Assembly: GCF_030538495.1 (NCBI RefSeq)
Contig: NZ_JAUNTW010000003.1
Location: 1-64,000, forward strand
Direction: 5' to 3'
DNA: 64,000 nucleotides
Source: Paracoccus sp. (in: a-proteobacteria)
Lineage (GTDB): Bacteria > Pseudomonadota > Alphaproteobacteria > Rhodobacterales > Rhodobacteraceae
Positions 48,613-58,534 of this stretch are shown here, in pieces. Made by a program: the position numbers and the translations under genes. The notes beneath the pieces are model-generated. The model was given only the letters and a program-made list of their open reading frames with translations, was not told the DNA's origin and made no database searches. Numbering within the stretch: position 1 is the first letter of the stretch; every line of letters begins with the position of its first letter.

Positions 48613-49905
48613 TTAGCGGCTGCTGACATCCACATAATCGCGGCGGTCGGAACCGACATAGAGCTGACGCGGCCGACCGATTTTGTTTTGCGGATCGCCG
48701 ATCATTTCTTTCCACTGGCTGATCCAGCCAACCGTCCGCGACATCGCAAAGATCGGCGTGAACATCGAGGTCGGGAAGCCCATGGCCGACAGGATGATGC
48801 CCGAATAGAAATCGACGTTCGGATACAGCTTTTTGCTGACGAAATATTCATCCTCAAGCGCGATGCGTTCCAGTTCCTTGGCGACCTTCAGGGTTTCGTT
48901 GTTTTCGATGCCCAGCAGGTCCAGAACCTCATCTGCGGATTCCTTCATCACTTTGGCGCGGGGGTCAAAGTTTTTGTAAACCCGGTGACCAAAGCCCATC
49001 AGGCGGAACGGGTCGTTCTTATCCTTGGCCTTGGCGATGTATTCGGGGATGCGGTCCACGGTGCCGATTTCTTTCAGCATTTCCAGACAGGCCTGGTTCG
49101 CACCGCCATGCGCCGGCCCCCACAGGCAGGCGATGCCCGCCGCGATACAGGCGAACGGGTTCGCCCCGGACGAGCCCGCCAGACGCACGGTGGACGTGGA
49201 TGCGTTCTGTTCGTGATCGGCGTGCAGGGTGAAAATCCGATCCATGGCACGGGCCAGTTCGGGCTTGACCACATAGTCTTCGGCCGGGACGGCAAAGCAC
49301 ATATGCAAGAAATTCGCCGCATAATCCAGATCATTGCGCGGATACACGAACGGTTGCCCGATCGAGTATTTATAGGCCATGGCCGCAATCGTCGGCAGTT
49401 TCGCGATCAGGCGCATGGCCGCAACTTCGCGTTGCCATTCGTCGGAAATATCGGTCGAATCGTGGTAAAACGCCGACATGGCGCCGACCACGCCAACCAT
49501 GGTCGCCATCGGATGGCTGTCGCGACGGAACCCGCGGAAGAAATAGTGCATCTGTTCATGCACCATCGTGTGCCGCGTGATGCGGTTTTCGAAATCAACC
49601 ATCTGTTCCTTGCTGGGCAGTTCGCCGTGCAGCAGCAGGTAACACACCTCAAGATAGTGCGATTTTTCGGCCAATTGTTCAATGGGATAGCCGCGATACC
49701 ACAATTCGCCCTTATCGCCGTCGATATAGGTGATCGTCGAATCACAGCTGGCGGTCGAGGTAAAGCCGGGGTCATAGGTGAACACATCCGCCTGACCATA
49801 CAGTTTGCGAATGTCCAACACATTCGGGCCTGCCGTGGGCTTTAGCACGGGCAATTCGTAATCTTGTCCGTCAATCGTCAGCTTGGCCGGGTTCAGATCT
49901 GCCAT
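48613..49905 (-). CDS. gltA: Citrate synthase
   Basis: 430 residues, type II (hexameric) citrate synthase length. Active-site motifs: [20 protein letters not shown] (His), [15 protein letters not shown] (His) and [18 protein letters not shown], plus the Asp near [14 protein letters not shown] cycle entry. Good AGAGGAAGCC site before ATG 49905. Confidence 0.97.
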   Translation of the reverse strand: MADLNPAKLTIDGQDYELPVLKPTAGPNVLDIRKLYGQADVFTYDPGFTSTASCDSTITYIDGDKGELWYRGYPIEQLAEKSHYLEVCYLLLHGELPSKEQMVDFENRITRHTMVHEQMHYFFRGFRRDSHPMATMVGVVGAMSAFYHDSTDISDEWQREVAAMRLIAKLPTIAAMAYKYSIGQPFVYPRNDLDYAANFLHMCFAVPAEDYVVKPELARAMDRIFTLHADHEQNASTSTVRLAGSSGANPFACIAAGIACLWGPAHGGANQACLEMLKEIGTVDRIPEYIAKAKDKNDPFRLMGFGHRVYKNFDPRAKVMKESADEVLDLLGIENNETLKVAKELERIALEDEYFVSKKLYPNVDFYSGIILSAMGFPTSMFTPIFAMSRTVGWISQWKEMIGDPQNKIGRPRQLYVGSDRRDYVDVSSR

Positions 49906-49930
49906 GTTACGGCTTCCTCTCTCTGTGGCG

Positions 49931-51325
49931 TCAATCCGCCTGTTCGAATTGGTCGGTCAGCCGCGCGATGGTTTCATCGCGGCCAAGCGCAATCATCATA
50001 TCAAAAATGCTGGGGGTGGATGCGCGACCGGCCAAGGCAGCCCGGACAGGGGCCGCGATTTTACCCAAGCCCACGCCCGCATCCTCTGCCATGGCCTTAG
50101 CGGCCTCCTCCAGATCGCTTCGGTTCCAGCTAACATGCTGCAGTGCAGAAGTCAATGTTTTCAGCATACCACGGGATACCGAATCCAAAGCATTTGATGC
50201 TTTTTGTTCCAATTCCACGGGGCGGTCGATCAGCGCAAAATGCGCCTGATCCAACAGCGCGGGCAGTGTTTTCGCCTTTTCTTTCAGCGCACTCAGCGCG
50301 GGGATCAGGCGTTCGGATTGCGCATCCGACAAAGGAGGCTGGCCGATTTCGGCGCGGAAATCCTCGATCCCGGCCAGAACGGCGGCGTCGGACATCGTGC
50401 CGATATGGTGGCTGCTGACATGTTCCAGTTTCTTGAAATCCAACCGAGCGGGCGCGCGACCGATTCCCGACAGATCGAACCATTCCAATGCCTGCGCGTC
50501 GCTGAACAATTCGTCGTCGCCATGGCTCCACCCCAGACGGGCCAGATAATTGCGCATCGCGGCCGGAGGATAACCAAGCGCTGCAAATTCATGCAGGCCA
50601 ACCGCGCCGTGACGTTTCGACAGCTTTTTCCCATCTTCGCCATGGATCAGCGGGATATGGGCATAGGTCGGGCGCGGCCAGCCCATGGCGTCGATGATCT
50701 GGACCTGACGCGCGGTGTTGGTCAGGTGGTCATCGCCGCGGATGACATGCGTCACGCCCATGTCGTGATCATCCACCACCACGGCCAGCATATAGGTCGG
50801 CGTGCCGTCGCTGCGCAGGATGATCATATCGTCCAGCTGATCGTTGCCGACACGCACCTGCCCCTGCACCTGATCGTCAATCACCGTTTCCCCATCACGC
50901 GGCGCGCGCAGACGCAGGGCATAGGGCGCGTCGGGATGGTCCGTCGCGTCGCGCCACGGGCTTTGAAACGGCTGACGGGGGTTGTTGTCGCGCCACTGAG
51001 CGATTTCTTCCGGCGTGGAAAAACATTTATACGCCGCGCCGCGCGCCAGCAATTGCTGGGCAATCTCGGCGTGGCGGTCCTTTTGCGCGAATTGGCTGAC
51101 GGGTTCACCGTCCCAATCCAAACCCAACCATGTCAGACCCTTGAGGATCGCCTCGGTCGCGTCAGAGGTGGAACGGGCGCGGTCGGTATCCTCGATCCGC
51201 AGCAGGAATTTGCCGCCCCGGCCCCGCGCATACAGCCAGTTGAACAACGCCGTCCGCGCGCCCCCAATATGCAAATAACCAGTGGGCGAAGGGGCAAAGC
51301 GGGTCACAACAGGGGATTGGGTCAT
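49931..51325 (-). CDS. gltX: Glutamyl-tRNA synthetase
   Basis: 464 residues. HIGH motif [17 protein letters not shown] near residue 10-25 and KMSKS-type [11 protein letters not shown]. Length and the C-terminal helical anticodon domain are standard for bacterial GluRS; alphaproteobacteria often have a second copy serving tRNA-Gln, so discrimination is open. 25 bp upstream of gltA on the same strand. Confidence 0.95.
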   Translation of the reverse strand: MTQSPVVTRFAPSPTGYLHIGGARTALFNWLYARGRGGKFLLRIEDTDRARSTSDATEAILKGLTWLGLDWDGEPVSQFAQKDRHAEIAQQLLARGAAYKCFSTPEEIAQWRDNNPRQPFQSPWRDATDHPDAPYALRLRAPRDGETVIDDQVQGQVRVGNDQLDDMIILRSDGTPTYMLAVVVDDHDMGVTHVIRGDDHLTNTARQVQIIDAMGWPRPTYAHIPLIHGEDGKKLSKRHGAVGLHEFAALGYPPAAMRNYLARLGWSHGDDELFSDAQALEWFDLSGIGRAPARLDFKKLEHVSSHHIGTMSDAAVLAGIEDFRAEIGQPPLSDAQSERLIPALSALKEKAKTLPALLDQAHFALIDRPVELEQKASNALDSVSRGMLKTLTSALQHVSWNRSDLEEAAKAMAEDAGVGLGKIAAPVRAALAGRASTPSIFDMMIALGRDETIARLTDQFEQAD

Positions 51326-51434
51326 CGGAGCCTTTGGAAAAGTATATGCCGGCGCAGCGATCTTAACGATTTAGTAAGACCCACCGTGCCATTCTGGTTC
51401 CATGTGATAGTCAAGCGACCGTGAAAGAACAAGG

Positions 51435-53591
51435 ATGAACCCCGGCCCCACATCTGCGCCCCGCCTGTCAAAACACGCAGCGCCCCCACGCCTGCGCGCC
51501 ACAGCGGCCGTGCGGGGCGGGCTGTTTTTGTGGGTGCCGGTGTGCCTGTCGGTGGGGATTGGCGCGTGGTTTCTGCACCCGTTTCTGTTGGCGTGGACGC
51601 AATGGGGCGCGGTTCTGGCGGCGCTGATTCTGTGCGCTGTGGTGGCCTTTGGCGCGCCGCTCTGGGCGGAACGCGGGCGGATCAGCTGGCCCGCCGCCGA
51701 TTGGGCGCGGCTGCTGGCACTGGCCGGAGTGATGATCGTCGGCGGTTATGGGCTGGCCGGGATGCGCGCGCAGATGGTCGCCGCCCCGGTGATAGATTGG
51801 CGGTATTACGGCCCGGTCGAAGGGCGCGTGATCGACATTGACCGATCGGCCCGCGACCGCAAACGCCTGCTGCTGGATCAGGTGGTGCTGCGCGATCACG
51901 GCCCCGACCGCACCCCCAACCGGGTGCGCCTGTCGCTGATGGATACCCCGGATGACGAACTGCCACAGCTGGGGCAACGGGTGATGCTGACCGGCCATCT
52001 GGGACCGCCCCCCGGCCCCGCCGCACCGGGCAGTTTCGATTTCAGGCAACATGCGTGGTTCATGGGGCTGGGCGCGGTGGGTTACAGCCGCACCCCGATT
52101 ATGACGGTCGCGCCGCCTCAGGGCGGGATGTGGTGGATGCACCGCGCCCGCATGTCGATCAGCGCCGCGATGCAGGACCGTATCGGCGGCCAACAGGGCG
52201 CGGTTGCCGCCGCGCTGATGACCGGCGACCGTTCCGGCATTGCCGAGGCGACAAACGACGTCATGCGCGCGTCGAACCTGTATCACATTATCTCGATTTC
52301 CGGCTTGCATATGAGCATGTTAGCCGGTTTCGTCTATACCGCCCTGCGGCTGGTTCTGGTGCTGGCGCAGGGCTTGGGCGCCGCGCCCCGCATCGCTGTG
52401 CATAAGATCGCGGCGGGGGGCGCGCTGTTTGCCTCGGCCTGTTATCTGTGGCTGTCGGGGGGCGGCGTGGCGACGGAACGGTCGTTTATCATGGTCGCGG
52501 TGATGCTGGCCGCGATTCTGGTGGACCGGCGCGCGATTTCCCTGCGCACCATTGCCGTGGCGGCGGTCGTGGTGCTGATCTATTCCCCCGAATCGGTGAC
52601 AACGCCGGGCTTTCAGATGAGCTTTGCCGCCACCGTCGCGTTGATCCTGTCGGCGGGACCATGGGCGCGCATCGCGCCGCGCCTGCATTGGGTCATACGC
52701 CCCGTGGCGATGCTGCTGGTGTCGTCCTTTGTGGCGGGGATCGCGACCTCGCCCATTGCAGCGGCGCATTTCAACCGGATGGCGCAATATGGGATGCTGG
52801 CGAACCTGCTGGCGGTGCCGGTGATGGGCGTGTTCGTGATGCCCGCGGGCGTGATCGGCGCGCTGCTGGCCCCGCTGGGGTTGGAAGGCCCGGCCCTGTG
52901 GGTGATGGGCATGGGGACGCTGTGGATGCTGTGGGTGGCGGAATGGGTAGCAAGCATCGGCGGCGCAGTCACGGCGATTCCCCTGCCGCCGGCGTCGGTC
53001 GTGCCGCTGATGGGGTTTGGATCGTCGCTGATGATTCTGTGCTGGCGGCGCGATCTGCGGCTGACGCGGGCGGGACCGCTGATGGCGGGGTTCTGGTCCG
53101 GCGCGGTCATGCTGATTCTGGCGGGCGCGTTGTGGTTAACGACCACCCGCCCCCTGATCCTGATCGCGGCCGAGGGCGAGGCCGTCGGCCTGATGACCCC
53201 CACCGGCCGCGCGGTGTCCAAACCATCGGGCGGAGGCTTCGCCATCAGCACATGGCTGTTGGAAGACGGCGACATCGCCAGCCAATCCCAATCCGCCGCC
53301 CGCCCCGCCTGGGACGGCGACCGCCGCGACCGCTGGGCCGCCCTGCCGCATGGCTGGGACATCGGCCATTTTACCGGCAAAGGATCGGGCGACCGCGCCG
53401 CCGCCGAATGTCAGCCCCGCCGTATTCTGGTCGCGACCGAGGCCATCCCCCTGCCCGATGACGCGGCCTGTAGGGCCTTTGACCCGGTGCGGCTGCGCGA
53501 TGCGGGCGCCTTGGCCGTGGATATGACACCCGACGGCCCGGTCATCCGCAGCGCGGCTGAGGTGCATCCGCGGTTAAGGTTAACGCGGTGA
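51435..53591 (+). CDS. comEC: ComEC/Rec2 DNA-uptake channel protein
   Basis: 718 residues. N-terminal helices, then DUF4131-like region, and the Competence domain with the hallmark HIISISGLHMSMLAGFVY and TPGFQMSFAATVALI. About ten transmembrane helices; there is a C-terminal soluble segment but no clear metallo-beta-lactamase motif. Moves single-stranded DNA across the inner membrane. The last codons (RLRLTR-stop) are encoded by the palindrome CGGTTAAGGTTAACGCGG, the first unit of the downstream array, so the tail may be recent. Confidence 0.9.
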   Translation: MNPGPTSAPRLSKHAAPPRLRATAAVRGGLFLWVPVCLSVGIGAWFLHPFLLAWTQWGAVLAALILCAVVAFGAPLWAERGRISWPAADWARLLALAGVMIVGGYGLAGMRAQMVAAPVIDWRYYGPVEGRVIDIDRSARDRKRLLLDQVVLRDHGPDRTPNRVRLSLMDTPDDELPQLGQRVMLTGHLGPPPGPAAPGSFDFRQHAWFMGLGAVGYSRTPIMTVAPPQGGMWWMHRARMSISAAMQDRIGGQQGAVAAALMTGDRSGIAEATNDVMRASNLYHIISISGLHMSMLAGFVYTALRLVLVLAQGLGAAPRIAVHKIAAGGALFASACYLWLSGGGVATERSFIMVAVMLAAILVDRRAISLRTIAVAAVVVLIYSPESVTTPGFQMSFAATVALILSAGPWARIAPRLHWVIRPVAMLLVSSFVAGIATSPIAAAHFNRMAQYGMLANLLAVPVMGVFVMPAGVIGALLAPLGLEGPALWVMGMGTLWMLWVAEWVASIGGAVTAIPLPPASVVPLMGFGSSLMILCWRRDLRLTRAGPLMAGFWSGAVMLILAGALWLTTTRPLILIAAEGEAVGLMTPTGRAVSKPSGGGFAISTWLLEDGDIASQSQSAARPAWDGDRRDRWAALPHGWDIGHFTGKGSGDRAAAECQPRRILVATEAIPLPDDAACRAFDPVRLRDAGALAVDMTPDGPVIRSAAEVHPRLRLTR

Positions 53592-54839
53592 GGGTAAGGC
53601 GGGCATGCGCGTCAGCAAAACGGCAATCGCAGCGTGAACCTTGCGCCTGCGGCACGGGCCATATGCACGCCCAACCACGGTTAAGGTTAATGCATCGTAA
53701 GCTTCGATACCGCAACGCGGCAATCGCCACCTGCACCCTTGGCGTTAGAGTCAGGTGAGATATTTGCCCGATCTTTCGCGGCCCGACCGCCAAATCGAAG
53801 CGAATAAGCCCGACACTCGGCGATCCGTAGCGCATCCCCGCATTAAGGTTAATGCGTTAAGCCCCAACTCCCCCTGCCGCAACGCCGCAATCGCGGCTTG
53901 CACCTTGGGCGTTCGGTGCAAATCCATATGCGTCACCAGCCACAGTGGCGTGTCCCGATCAGGCAGATAACCTGCCAAATCGAACCGCACGAACCCGACG
54001 CCCAGCGATCCGCCGCGCATTCGCCATTAAGGTTAATGCGTCCCTGAAAGACTCCTGCCGCAACGCCGAAATGGCGGCCTGCATTTTGGGCGTTCGGTGC
54101 AAATCCATATGCGTCACCAGCCACAGTGGCGTGTCCCGATCAGGCAGATAACCTGCCAAATCGAACCGCACGAACCCGACGCCCAGCGATCCGCAGCGCA
54201 TTCGCCATTAAGGTTAATGCGTCCCTGAAACACTCTTATCGCAACGCCGCAATCGCAGCTTGCGCCTTGGGCGTGCGGTGCAAATCCATATGCGTCACCA
54301 GCCACAGTGGCGTGTCCCAGTTCGGAATACTCACGATTTCACGTAACCCCGACGCCGCAGCGCGTCGCGACAACTCGCACCGACACACACAAACGCGCAG
54401 CGCGTCGCCGGTTAACGTTAACGCGGTGAGGCTAATCGCCCCCCAGACCGAACCGCACACACCCGCAGTACAGCAATCCCCCGCGCATCCCCGGTTAAGG
54501 TTAATGCGTTAAGCCCCAATCACCCCTGACGCAACGCGCCAGTCGCGGCTTGCAGATTCGGCATATCGTGTAGATGCCGCATTCATCCGATCTTTCGCAG
54601 ACCCGCCGCAGGATCGCGGCAAACCAACCCGACGCCCAGCGATCCGCCGCGCATTCGCCATTAAGGTTAACGCGTCCCTGAAACACTCTTATCGCAACGC
54701 CGAAATCGCGGCCTGCATCTTGGTCGCGCAGAGCAGCTGCGGCATTTGCCCTATTTTTCGCGCCAAAACCGCCAAATCGAACCGCACGCCCGACGGCCCG
54801 CCGCATCCCCGCATTAAGGTTAATGCGTTAAGCCCCCAC
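53592..54839. repeat. Array of decayed lysR 3'-end copies alternating with a TTAAGGTTAA palindrome
   Basis: Read on the minus strand, about seven units copy the end of the adjacent lysR gene: starts (plus coordinates) near 53622, 53711, 53879, 54059, 54240, 54530 and 54693. The two best (53879 and 54059) are nearly identical 181-184-bp tandems still encoding VGFVRFDLAGYLPDRDTPLW then LVTHMDLHRTPK and QAAI.ALRQ. Each unit ends in a palindrome with core TTAAGGTTAA at 53574 (inside comEC), 53681, 53843, 54027, 54208, 54412 (TTAACGTTAA), 54495, 54661 and 54814. No start signals or intact gene; I do not treat the frames as genes. Confidence 0.85.
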
Positions 54840-55670
54840 TCACCCCTGCCGCAACGCCGCAATCGCGGCTTGCACCTTGGGCGTGCGGTGCAAATCCATA
54901 TGCGTGACCAGCCACAGCTGCGTGTCCCAATCGGGCAGATGCCCGATTTCGCGCAGCCCAACCGCCAGATCGGACCGCACAAACCCCACCCCGACGCCCG
55001 ACCCGATCAGCGCACGCTGCGCCGCGGGTTCATTCGCCTGCGCAATCCAGCGTTCCGCCGGGACATTGTTGCGCAGCCAGGCGGACCAGGGCGCGCCCGC
55101 CTCATCCGCACCGGGGCAGACAAAGTTATTCGCCGCCCAGTCCGGCAGCGCCGCATAATCGGGCGCCGCATACAACGCGACCCGCAGCCGCAAAAACGGC
55201 TGAACCACATAATCGGGGTTTTGCGGCGGGGTTTCGGCGGCGCGGATGGCGATATGCGCTTCGCCCGTGTCCAGCCGGAACAGCCGCGAACCGGTCTGAT
55301 AGTCCAGCCTCAATTCCGGGTGCTGCGCCAATAACGGCACCAGACGCGGCGTGATGATCCAATGCAGATCGGGCAGACAGGTCACCGTCAGACGTCCGCT
55401 GATGCTGGAGCCGCCCGCAATCCGGCTGGCCATCTGCGCCAGATGATCTTCGACCGATTCGGCGGTATCGCGCAGCGTTTCGCCCGCATCGGTCAGGCTG
55501 TAACCGCGCGCCCCGCGCAGGAACAGGCGTTGATTTAACCGCGCCTCTAACGCGTCGATCCGGCGGATCACGGTGGCGTGATGAACGCCCAGAACATCGG
55601 CGGCACCGCTGATCGTTCCCGCGCGCGCGACCGCCAAGGCCACACGGACATCGTCCCATTCATCCATCAT
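54840..55670 (-). CDS. LysR-family transcriptional regulator
   Basis: 276 residues. The N-terminal winged helix is present (WDDVRVALAVARAGTISGAADVLGVHHATVIRRIDALEARL split here as helix-turn-helix about residues 6-45), followed by a substrate-binding domain that is shorter than the usual ~300-residue protein. Target and effector unknown. Divergent from the azoreductase gene (98 bp), which it probably controls. Its 3' end (QAAIAALRQG-stop) is the parent-like copy of the repeat array beyond it; array copies share changes that this gene lacks (RFDLAG--YLPDRD against RSDLAVGLREIGHLPDWD). Confidence 0.9.
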   Translation of the reverse strand: MMDEWDDVRVALAVARAGTISGAADVLGVHHATVIRRIDALEARLNQRLFLRGARGYSLTDAGETLRDTAESVEDHLAQMASRIAGGSSISGRLTVTCLPDLHWIITPRLVPLLAQHPELRLDYQTGSRLFRLDTGEAHIAIRAAETPPQNPDYVVQPFLRLRVALYAAPDYAALPDWAANNFVCPGADEAGAPWSAWLRNNVPAERWIAQANEPAAQRALIGSGVGVGFVRSDLAVGLREIGHLPDWDTQLWLVTHMDLHRTPKVQAAIAALRQG

Positions 55671-55768
55671 GTGCAGCCATGCACAGAACCTGCGCGCTTG
55701 TTCCCGTTTTCTTTTCCCACGACTAGCCCCAGATCACCCCTCAGACAAGCAAAACAAGGGTTAACGCC

Positions 55769-56356
55769 ATGCATATTCTGCACATCGACAGCGCCATTAC
55801 CGGCGACGCATCCGTTTCGCGCAAACTGACCGCGGATGCGGTCGCCCGCCTGCGCGCGACGAACCCCGACGCAACCGTCACCTATCGCGACCTGAACGCG
55901 GGCGTTCCGGCGATTGATACCGATTGGTTCCACGCCGTGCGCATGACGCCCGACCAGCCAAGCGCCGACCAACAAGCCCTGATTGCCACATCGGACGCGC
56001 TGCTGAAGCAGGTGCAGGATGCCGATGTGCTGGTCATCGGCGCGCCGGTTTACAATTTCACCATCACCGCGCAGTTGAAAAACTGGCTGGATCAGATCGC
56101 GCGCGCGGGCATCAGTTTCCGCTACACCGAAGCCGGTCCCGAAGGTCTGCTGACCGGCAAGCGCGCCTTTATCGCCTATACCGCCGCTGGCACGCCGATG
56201 GGATCGGATATAGATTTCGCGTCGGGCTATCTGCGGCATATGCTGGGCTTTCTGGGGATCACCGATGTGACCTTTATCCCCGCCGACGGTCTGGCCCTGG
56301 ACCGCGATGCTGGCATGGCCCGGGCGCAAACGGCACTGGATCAGATCGCGGCGTAA
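55769..56356 (+). CDS. azoR: FMN-dependent NADH-azoreductase
   Basis: 195 residues, flavodoxin-like fold: MHILHIDSAITGDASVSRKL (phosphate-binding loop), VIGAPVYNFTITAQLKNWLDQ, and YTAAGTPMGSDIDFASGYLR. AzoR reduces azo and quinone compounds. Divergent from a LysR gene and followed by a terminator, so a classic regulator/target pair. Confidence 0.92.
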   Translation: MHILHIDSAITGDASVSRKLTADAVARLRATNPDATVTYRDLNAGVPAIDTDWFHAVRMTPDQPSADQQALIATSDALLKQVQDADVLVIGAPVYNFTITAQLKNWLDQIARAGISFRYTEAGPEGLLTGKRAFIAYTAAGTPMGSDIDFASGYLRHMLGFLGITDVTFIPADGLALDRDAGMARAQTALDQIAA

Positions 56357-56367
56357 CGCGCGACGGG

Positions 56368-56395
56368 GCGGCGGTTGACTCGACCGCCGCTTTTT
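56368..56395 (+). terminator. azoR terminator
   Basis: GCGGCGGT (56368-56375), 7-nt loop, ACCGCCGC (56383-56390), TTTTT. Confidence 0.9.
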
Positions 56396-56414
56396 CGTAT
56401 GAAACCCCAGATTC

Positions 56415-56488
56415 CCGGAAGGATGTGCCTTCCGGTCCCCGTCAGATGCGGGGATCGCCCCCCGTCAGCGCGTTGCGCCCACGGGGGC
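56415..56488 (+). promoter_or_regulatory. Three-hairpin leader before ffh
   Basis: Consecutive stems: CCGGAAGG/CCTTCCGG (56415-56435), CCCCG/CGGGG (56437-56453) and CCCCCGT/ACGGGGG (56459-56487), the third with an inner GCG/CGC dyad. The ribosome site AGGAGG follows at 56508. A structured 5' leader is likely; I cannot match it to a known riboswitch. Confidence 0.5.
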
Positions 56489-56519
56489 AACCGTGTTTGG
56501 ACCGACAGGAGGCCCGCCG

Positions 56520-58016
56520 ATGTTTGAAAACCTTTCCGACCGTTTGGGCGGCGTTTTTGACCGGCTGACCAAACAAGGCGCGCTGACCGAAGATGACGTC
56601 ACCGCCGCCATGCGCGAAGTGCGGGTTGCGTTGTTAGAGGCTGACGTGTCCCTGCCCGTGGCGCGGTCATTTGTGAAATCGGTGACGGCCAAGGCGACGG
56701 GCGCATCGGTCACGAAATCCATCACGCCGGGCCAGCAAGTCGTTAAAATCGTTCATGATGAACTGATTAAGGTGCTGCAAGGCGACGGTGAACCCGACGC
56801 CCTGCGCATCGACAACCCGCCCGCGCCGATCCTGATGGTCGGGTTGCAAGGCTCGGGGAAAACCACCACGACCGCCAAGCTGGCCCTGCGCCTGAAGGAC
56901 CGCGAAAAGAAACGTGTGCTGATGGCGTCGCTGGACACCAACCGCCCCGCCGCTATGGAACAGCTTGCGATTCTGGGCCAGCAGATTGGCGTTGATACCC
57001 TGCCCATCGTGGCGGGCGAATCGGCGGTGCAGATCGCGAAACGCGCGAAAACGCAGGCCAGTTTGGGTGGTTATGACGTTTACCTGCTGGATACCGCAGG
57101 CCGTCTGCATATTGATCAGGTGCTGATGGACGAAGTGCAGGCCGTCCGCGACATCGCCCAGCCGCGCGAAACGCTGTTGGTCGTCGATGGTCTGACGGGT
57201 CAGGACGCGGTGAATGTCGCCACCGAATTTGACGCCAAGGTCGGCGTGTCCGGCGTGGTTCTGACGCGGATGGACGGCGACGGGCGCGGCGGTGCGGCGC
57301 TGTCGATGCGCGCGGTGACGGGCAAACCGATCCGCTTCGTCGGCTTGGGCGAAAAAATGGACGCGATCGAAGCGTTCGACGCCCAGCGTGTCGCAGGCCG
57401 CATCTTGGGCATGGGCGACATCGTGGCGCTTGTCGAAAAAGCGCAACAAGTGCTGGAGGTCGAACAGGCCGAACGCATGATGAAGCGGTTCCAGAAAGGG
57501 TTGTTCAACATGAACGACCTGAAAGGCCAACTGGAACAGATGCAAAAAATGGGCGGGATGCAGTCGGTCATGTCGATGATGCCCGGTATGCAGAAAATGG
57601 CCAAACAGGCCGAGGCTGCGGGCTATGACGACAGCGCGATCCGCCGCCAGATCGGGTTGATTAACTCGATGACGAAAAAGGAAAGGGCCAATCCTGATCT
57701 GTTGCAGGCCAGCCGCAAAAAACGCATCGCCGCCGGTGCGGGGCTGGATGTGGCCGATCTGAACCGTCTGCTGAAAATGCAGAAACAGATGGCCGACACC
57801 ATGAAAAAGCTGGGCAAAATGGGCAAAGGCGGCATGATGAAACAGGCCATGCGCGCCATGACCGGCAAAGGCGGCGGCCTGCCCGATATGGAAAACCTCG
57901 ACCCCGCAAAAATGGCCGAGGCGCAGAAAATGCTGCAAGATCCGCGCGGTCTGGGCGGTCAATTGGGCAAAGCGGGCCTGCCGGGCGGGCTGTCCGGGCT
58001 GTTTGGCAAAAAATGA
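56520..58016 (+). CDS. ffh: Ffh, signal recognition particle GTPase
   Basis: 498 residues from ATG 56520 (MFENLSDRLGGVFDRL), with AGGAGG upstream. N domain, then G domain with GLQGSGKTTTTAKLA, DTAGRLHID, and TRMDGDGRGGAAL; the methionine-rich M domain follows (GQLEQMQKMGGMQSVMSMMP, and a long KMGKMGKGGMMKQAM tail) that binds SRP RNA and signal peptides. The stop overlaps the next start. Confidence 0.97.
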   Translation: MFENLSDRLGGVFDRLTKQGALTEDDVTAAMREVRVALLEADVSLPVARSFVKSVTAKATGASVTKSITPGQQVVKIVHDELIKVLQGDGEPDALRIDNPPAPILMVGLQGSGKTTTTAKLALRLKDREKKRVLMASLDTNRPAAMEQLAILGQQIGVDTLPIVAGESAVQIAKRAKTQASLGGYDVYLLDTAGRLHIDQVLMDEVQAVRDIAQPRETLLVVDGLTGQDAVNVATEFDAKVGVSGVVLTRMDGDGRGGAALSMRAVTGKPIRFVGLGEKMDAIEAFDAQRVAGRILGMGDIVALVEKAQQVLEVEQAERMMKRFQKGLFNMNDLKGQLEQMQKMGGMQSVMSMMPGMQKMAKQAEAAGYDDSAIRRQIGLINSMTKKERANPDLLQASRKKRIAAGAGLDVADLNRLLKMQKQMADTMKKLGKMGKGGMMKQAMRAMTGKGGGLPDMENLDPAKMAEAQKMLQDPRGLGGQLGKAGLPGGLSGLFGKK

Positions 58017-58534
58017 CCCTGCCCGCCGTCCATATCCCGGTGATCGAAACCGAACGCCTGATCCTGCGCGGGCCGTCGCTGGACGACCTGCCAGCGTCCG
58101 TGCGCTTTGGCGCGTCGGACCGGTCGCATTTCGTGGGCGGCCCGCATCAGGACTGGCAGGTTTACGAAAAAATCGCTGCGCATATCGGCTATTGGGCGAT
58201 CCGCGGTTACGGGGTGTGGACCGTGACCACGCGGGCGGGCGACATCGCGGGGCGCATCGGCATTGTGCATCATCTGGACTGGCCGGAACCCGAACTGGGC
58301 TGGACCGTCTTTGACGGGTTTCAGGGTCAGGGCCTTGCCTTCGAAGGCGCCATGGCCGCGCGCGACTATGCCGCGCGTCATTTCGGGCTGGGACCGCTGG
58401 TGTCGAACATCCATCCGGATAACACCCGCTCGCGCCGTTTGGCCGAACGGATGGGCGCGACGGTTGAACGCGAAACGACCCTGCGCAACGAACCGTGCCT
58501 GATCTATCGCCACCCGCAGGAAACCGCATCATGA
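58013..58534 (+). CDS. GNAT N-acetyltransferase 1 (RimJ/RimL type)
   Basis: 173 residues; GNAT fold of the Acetyltransf_3 group: ETERLILRGPSLDDLP, GWTVFDGFQGQGLAFEGAMAARDYA (acetyl-CoA loop as QGQGLA) and NIHPDNTRSRRLAERMGA. Substrate unknown, perhaps a protein N-terminus or amino group. Overlaps ffh by 4 bp and the next, paralogous gene by 4 bp. Confidence 0.88.
   Translation: MTLPAVHIPVIETERLILRGPSLDDLPASVRFGASDRSHFVGGPHQDWQVYEKIAAHIGYWAIRGYGVWTVTTRAGDIAGRIGIVHHLDWPEPELGWTVFDGFQGQGLAFEGAMAARDYAARHFGLGPLVSNIHPDNTRSRRLAERMGATVERETTLRNEPCLIYRHPQETAS

Noticed and set aside
53751..54201. Small LysR-like genes inside the array (frames of 70-90 codons with ATG)
   Set aside because: They encode only the C-terminal ~40 residues of the regulator, lack ribosome sites and run into unrelated tails.
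53592..54839. CRISPR array
   Set aside because: Units are 150-200 bp, degenerate and related to lysR; there are no short regular repeats with unique spacers and no cas genes.
56401..56519. 4.5S SRP RNA next to ffh
   Set aside because: The region folds into three separate hairpins without the GGAA-type tetraloop and asymmetric loop of SRP RNA.
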